Of a stretch of DNA of 64,000 nucleotides, positions 61,671 to 64,000 are shown one piece after another. Position 1 is the first letter of the stretch. The number at the start of each line of letters is the position of its first letter. Made by a program: the position numbers and the translations under genes. Source of the stretch: Ehretia macrophylla (lineage: Eukaryota; Streptophyta; Magnoliopsida; Boraginales; Ehretiaceae); assembly GCA_037974665.1 (NCBI GenBank), contig CM075768.1, positions 1,969,501 through 2,033,500 of the forward strand, read 5' to 3'. A model generated the notes under the pieces. It had not been told where the DNA came from. It did no database searches and worked only from the letters and a program-made list of their open reading frames with translations.

Positions 61671-61816
61671 AAAAGTCAACATTTACAAAAAGTCAAATAT
61701 GATAAAAGTCAACATTTTCTAAAAAGTCAAAGTTAATAAAAGTCAACATTTTTCAAAAAGTCAAAGTAAATGAAAGTCAACATTTTTTAAAAGTCAAGGT
61801 AGATGAAAAGTCAACA
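61671..61816. repeat. Tandem array of a 34-bp unit in solo LTR G
   Basis: AAAAGTCAAC starts at 61671, 61704, 61738, 61772 (one base changed) and 61806, a spacing of 33-34 bp. Within each unit AAAGTCAA occurs twice, so the unit itself looks like a doubled half. Confidence 0.85.
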
Positions 61817-62186
61817 CAATAATCGGTTTTAATAAAGTCAAAGCTAGAATTCTTGATCAAAGTTGATAACTCAAGCTATTTTAGTTATTTTTGCCAAAAT
61901 TAGTAATATTAATACTATCCAACTTAAATACTATTTTTAGTAGACTATTTTTTGGGACAACATTTATTCATAAACATTTAATTACATATAGTCTAGTTAT
62001 ACTACACAATTTTACAAAAGAAAATGAAAAGTCACATTATTTGTTTTTCAAATGTATTTTAAATGCACATTTAATCCAAGATCATTTAATAACTCACATA
62101 TAAACATATATACTAATTCTAATAGCATTTAAACAGGTGAAAACACATAATTGAAAATAGGGCAAATTCCGAGGTCTCACATTCAG

Positions 62187-62269
62187 AATATTCACGGTAC
62201 AGAGGAGACTCTGTCCATTTGTCAGGTATGGACTTAACCTATAGCGTGGGGTTGGGTCGGTACGTGACA
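62187..62269 (+). repeat. 5' LTR of F, right end
   Basis: It contains GGAGACTCTGTCC and ATAGCGTGGGGTTGGGTC and ends ACGTGACA. The same landmarks, reversed, lie at the inner end of the A LTRs. Confidence 0.87.
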
Positions 62270-62275
62270 TTTAGG

Positions 62276-62287
62276 TGGTATCAAAGC
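62276..62287 (+). other. Primer-binding site, element F
   Basis: TGGTATCAAAGC, one mismatch from the initiator tRNA-Met match seen in A, C and D, 6 nt after the LTR. Confidence 0.85.
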
Positions 62288-62623
62288 TATTAGAATGCAT
62301 GAGTCGGGATAGGTTTCTCGGTAGTGATTGTGTGATTACATGAATTAATGACTCTTTGATTGACTAAGTCAGAAATTGAATTGGTAACGAACATGGTAGC
62401 ATGGAAATGGGAATATGAAAGGCCTTTTAAGTGTTAATGATTGAATGTGGAAATTCTAGAATATAAAGTATGATTAAGTGACTTATATGTATCTCTTTTA
62501 TAGGAAATACTCTTATGATCTTATATGTGACTCTATGTGAATTAATTTGAACTTCTTTGTTTGTGCTTCACTTGTAAACTACATATATACCTGTCATAAC
62601 ACTTTGCATTCTAGCTACTCGAG

Positions 62624-63781
62624 ATGGGGCCTCGTCATCAAAACAGGAATCAGATTGTTGAGGAAGAAGAAGTTGGCCAGCGGACAATTAATGCATAGTT
62701 GACTGCTGCTATCGGGCAGATTGCCCAAGTACTTCAGAGGCAGGAATGTAATATTCCAGTGGGCAATCCAGTTCAAGGCCAAGCAGGGGCAGAGGGTGGT
62801 GGTAGTAACTACCTTGAGAAATTTCTACACTGTGGGCCATCTAGTTTCTTCGGGGAGCCCGATGATATGCAGGCTGAACAGTGGTTGAACAAGGTAGAAA
62901 AGATTCTTACGGGCCTCGAGTATACTGATGCGAGGAAGGTTGTGTGTGCTGAATTTTTGCTCGAGGGAGATGCCGAGCAGTGGTGGTACACCGTGAAATC
63001 CAGATGGGCGGCAGAGGCAGTACCACGGACTTGGGATGAGTTTGTTAGAGAATTTTGAGAGAAGTACATTACTGAGACGGCTATTGAAAGACGAGAGCAA
63101 GAGTTCATTAATCTGAAATAGGGCAATATGACTGTTGACCAATATGATGCTGCTTTCACTCGTCTGTCCCGTTATGTGCCGGCGTTAGTTTAGCCAGAGA
63201 GCAAGAGAATCCAGAAGTTTGTTATGGGGTTGAGGCTCGATATTTCATTGAATCTGTCCACTCAAGACTATCATTCCTATGCAGCAGCTGTCAGGATAGC
63301 TGCCAGGTATGAGAAACGCAAAGCAGACCTGTTTGGAGAACCGAGCCAGCCGAGTAACCGGTCGCACCAGACTCAGAGTCAGGGATTTCAGAGGCAAGCT
63401 ATTTCAGTTGGTCAGAGTCAGTAACTGAGGTAGACTCAGAGTTATACAGGGCCTACTCAGACTCAGGCACGACTAGTTCAGAGTCAGAATCAGGGACAGT
63501 CTCGTCCAGCTGTAGCATGATCTCAACAGGGTAGTTCAGCTACCTCTTCTTATAGAGCTCCTTCGGGAGGCACTGTTGCAAGACATCACCAGCAGTGTAG
63601 CTTCTGTCAACGTCAGGGCCATACTAAGGAGATCTGCTGGAGAAAATTGAACAGGTACATAGGTTACGGGAGTGACCAGTTCAGGGTTAAGGACTGCTTG
63701 AAATTCAAGAACACCAGAGGTCAGACATCAGTTCAAAATTCTCAGACCAGGGCACTAGCTACAGCACCAGCACCACGGGGG
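62624..63781 (+). pseudogene. Gag of element F, broken only by nonsense codons
   Basis: ATG at 62624 (MGPRHQNRNQIVEEEE) opens one frame that stays in register to the window edge. The Gag core is clear: FFGEPDDMQAEQWLNKVEKI, DAEQWWYTV, MTVDQYDAAFTRLSRYVP, FVMGLRLDISLNL. A zinc knuckle CSFCQRQGHTKEIC is at 63596-63637. The second knuckle has lost three of its four ligands (two Cys to Tyr, His to Phe). Stops at 62696, 63056, 63119, 63191, 63422, 63431 and 63518 each stand where CAG, CAA or CGA would be expected. No frameshift is seen. Confidence 0.9.
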
Positions 63782-64000
63782 TAGGCCCGGGTATTTGTTT
63801 TAGATGCAGAGGAGCTTCTTGATACGACAGCAGTTGTTGAAGGTGCTTTTCTTCTCAGTAATAAATCAGTTACAATTTTAATTGATACCCGGGCTACACA
63901 CTCATTTATCACACTTATATGTGCTTAATCTTCTGCATTGAAAATTGAACAGTTGCCTTATAAGATTGAGGTAGGTTCACCTGTGGGCATTAAAATTTTC
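63782..64000 (+). pseudogene. Aspartic protease of element F, partial
   Basis: After a TAG at 63782 the same frame reads ARVFVLDAEELLDTTAVVEG and LIDTRATHSFIT (from about 63878). The D-T-G active site is D-T-R, so it is inactive. A TAA follows at 63926, then KIEQLPYKIEVGSP. The window ends inside the domain. Confidence 0.87.

Larger units (their letters stand above)
58963..62181 (-). mobile_element. Solo LTR G (C family, expanded) in the LTR of F
   Basis: It starts TGTCACGCCCCAACTCG and ends GAGGTCTCACA, with TTCAG on both sides (58958-58962, 62182-62186). At 3.2 kb it is about 0.8-1.0 kb longer than K or the C LTRs. The extra length lies after about 61190: a 34-bp tandem array and a partly repeated block (61193-61255 resembles 62012-62080). 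TATATAAG is at 59471-59478. Two CTACTTT-type hairpins are at 60039-60074 and 60151-60180. Confidence 0.93.
19386..64000 (-). mobile_element. Element C': large, much-interrupted chromovirus (right end outside window)
   Basis: Pieces in register are: 3' LTR (19386-19778 and 31948-33913), integrase (33914-35397), RNase H to gag (53275-56503) and leader (56504-56553). Insertions of C, E and F separate them. The target-site copy on the left would be ATTAC (19381-19385). The pieces align collinearly with element C, which shows that they belong together. Confidence 0.85.
56554..64000 (+). mobile_element. Element F: chromovirus inserted in the leader of C' (3' part outside window)
   Basis: The 5' LTR (56554-58962 and 62187-62269) is followed by a primer site, gag and the start of protease. 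The LTR start TGTGACGCCCGAG and Gag resemble element A, so it is a related family. GTAGA precedes the LTR; its partner lies outside the window. Solo LTR G interrupts the LTR 83 bp from its end. Confidence 0.87.

Overview
The window is plant nuclear repetitive DNA, very probably pericentromeric or other heterochromatin of an angiosperm. No host gene, tRNA, rRNA or CRISPR array was found. Essentially everything recognisable is LTR retrotransposon of the Ty3/gypsy class. The integrases end in a chromodomain with a VKVLW..HHG.E.ATWE signature, and the primer-binding sites match initiator tRNA-Met. Both point to plant chromoviruses, most likely the Tekay (Del) clade. Species cannot be named from the sequence. 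Every coding region is broken, so the gag-pol entries are given as pseudogenes.

Layout. (1) 1-975: tail of an older minus-strand element (gag remnant) and AT-rich filler. (2) 976-about 15700: element A (minus strand), with a solo LTR in its gag (7236-9536, repeat GCTAC) and another in its 5' LTR (13018-15452, repeat AACTT). (3) About 15701-19385: mosaic of three truncated LTR pieces (called I, J and I' here). (4) 19386 to beyond the window: a large minus-strand element (C') opened by three insertions. The first is element C (19779-31942, repeat AGGAG), which carries solo LTR B2 (24716-27327, repeat GGTGC). The second is element E (35398-53274), a coding-empty element with LTRs of about 3.95 kb, whose 3' LTR is split by the young coding-empty element D (38348-45382, repeat GTAAG). 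The third is plus-strand element F (56554 to the right edge), whose 5' LTR is split by solo LTR G (58963-62181, repeat TTCAG).

The relative order is fixed by nesting: host LTR mosaic, then C', then C, E and F, then B2, D and G. By eye the two D LTRs differ at only about 1-2% of sites, so D is the youngest complete insertion. D and E have LTRs, primer site, polypurine tract and target-site repeats but no gag-pol (LARD-type, non-autonomous), so they would need proteins from an autonomous relative.

The most unusual signal is shared structure in LTRs whose overall sequence differs. Nearly every LTR family here keeps two hairpins whose stems change between families while fixed parts stay the same. 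One has the loop CTACTTT (sense strand). The other lies between CCTCRCTG and CTCAC and is followed about 25 nt later by a TTTCAGG-like box. In the C family the second hairpin contains a TATATAAG box. A third inverted repeat, just before the polypurine tract, also shows paired changes. These look like regulatory or RNA-structure modules common to autonomous and non-autonomous elements.
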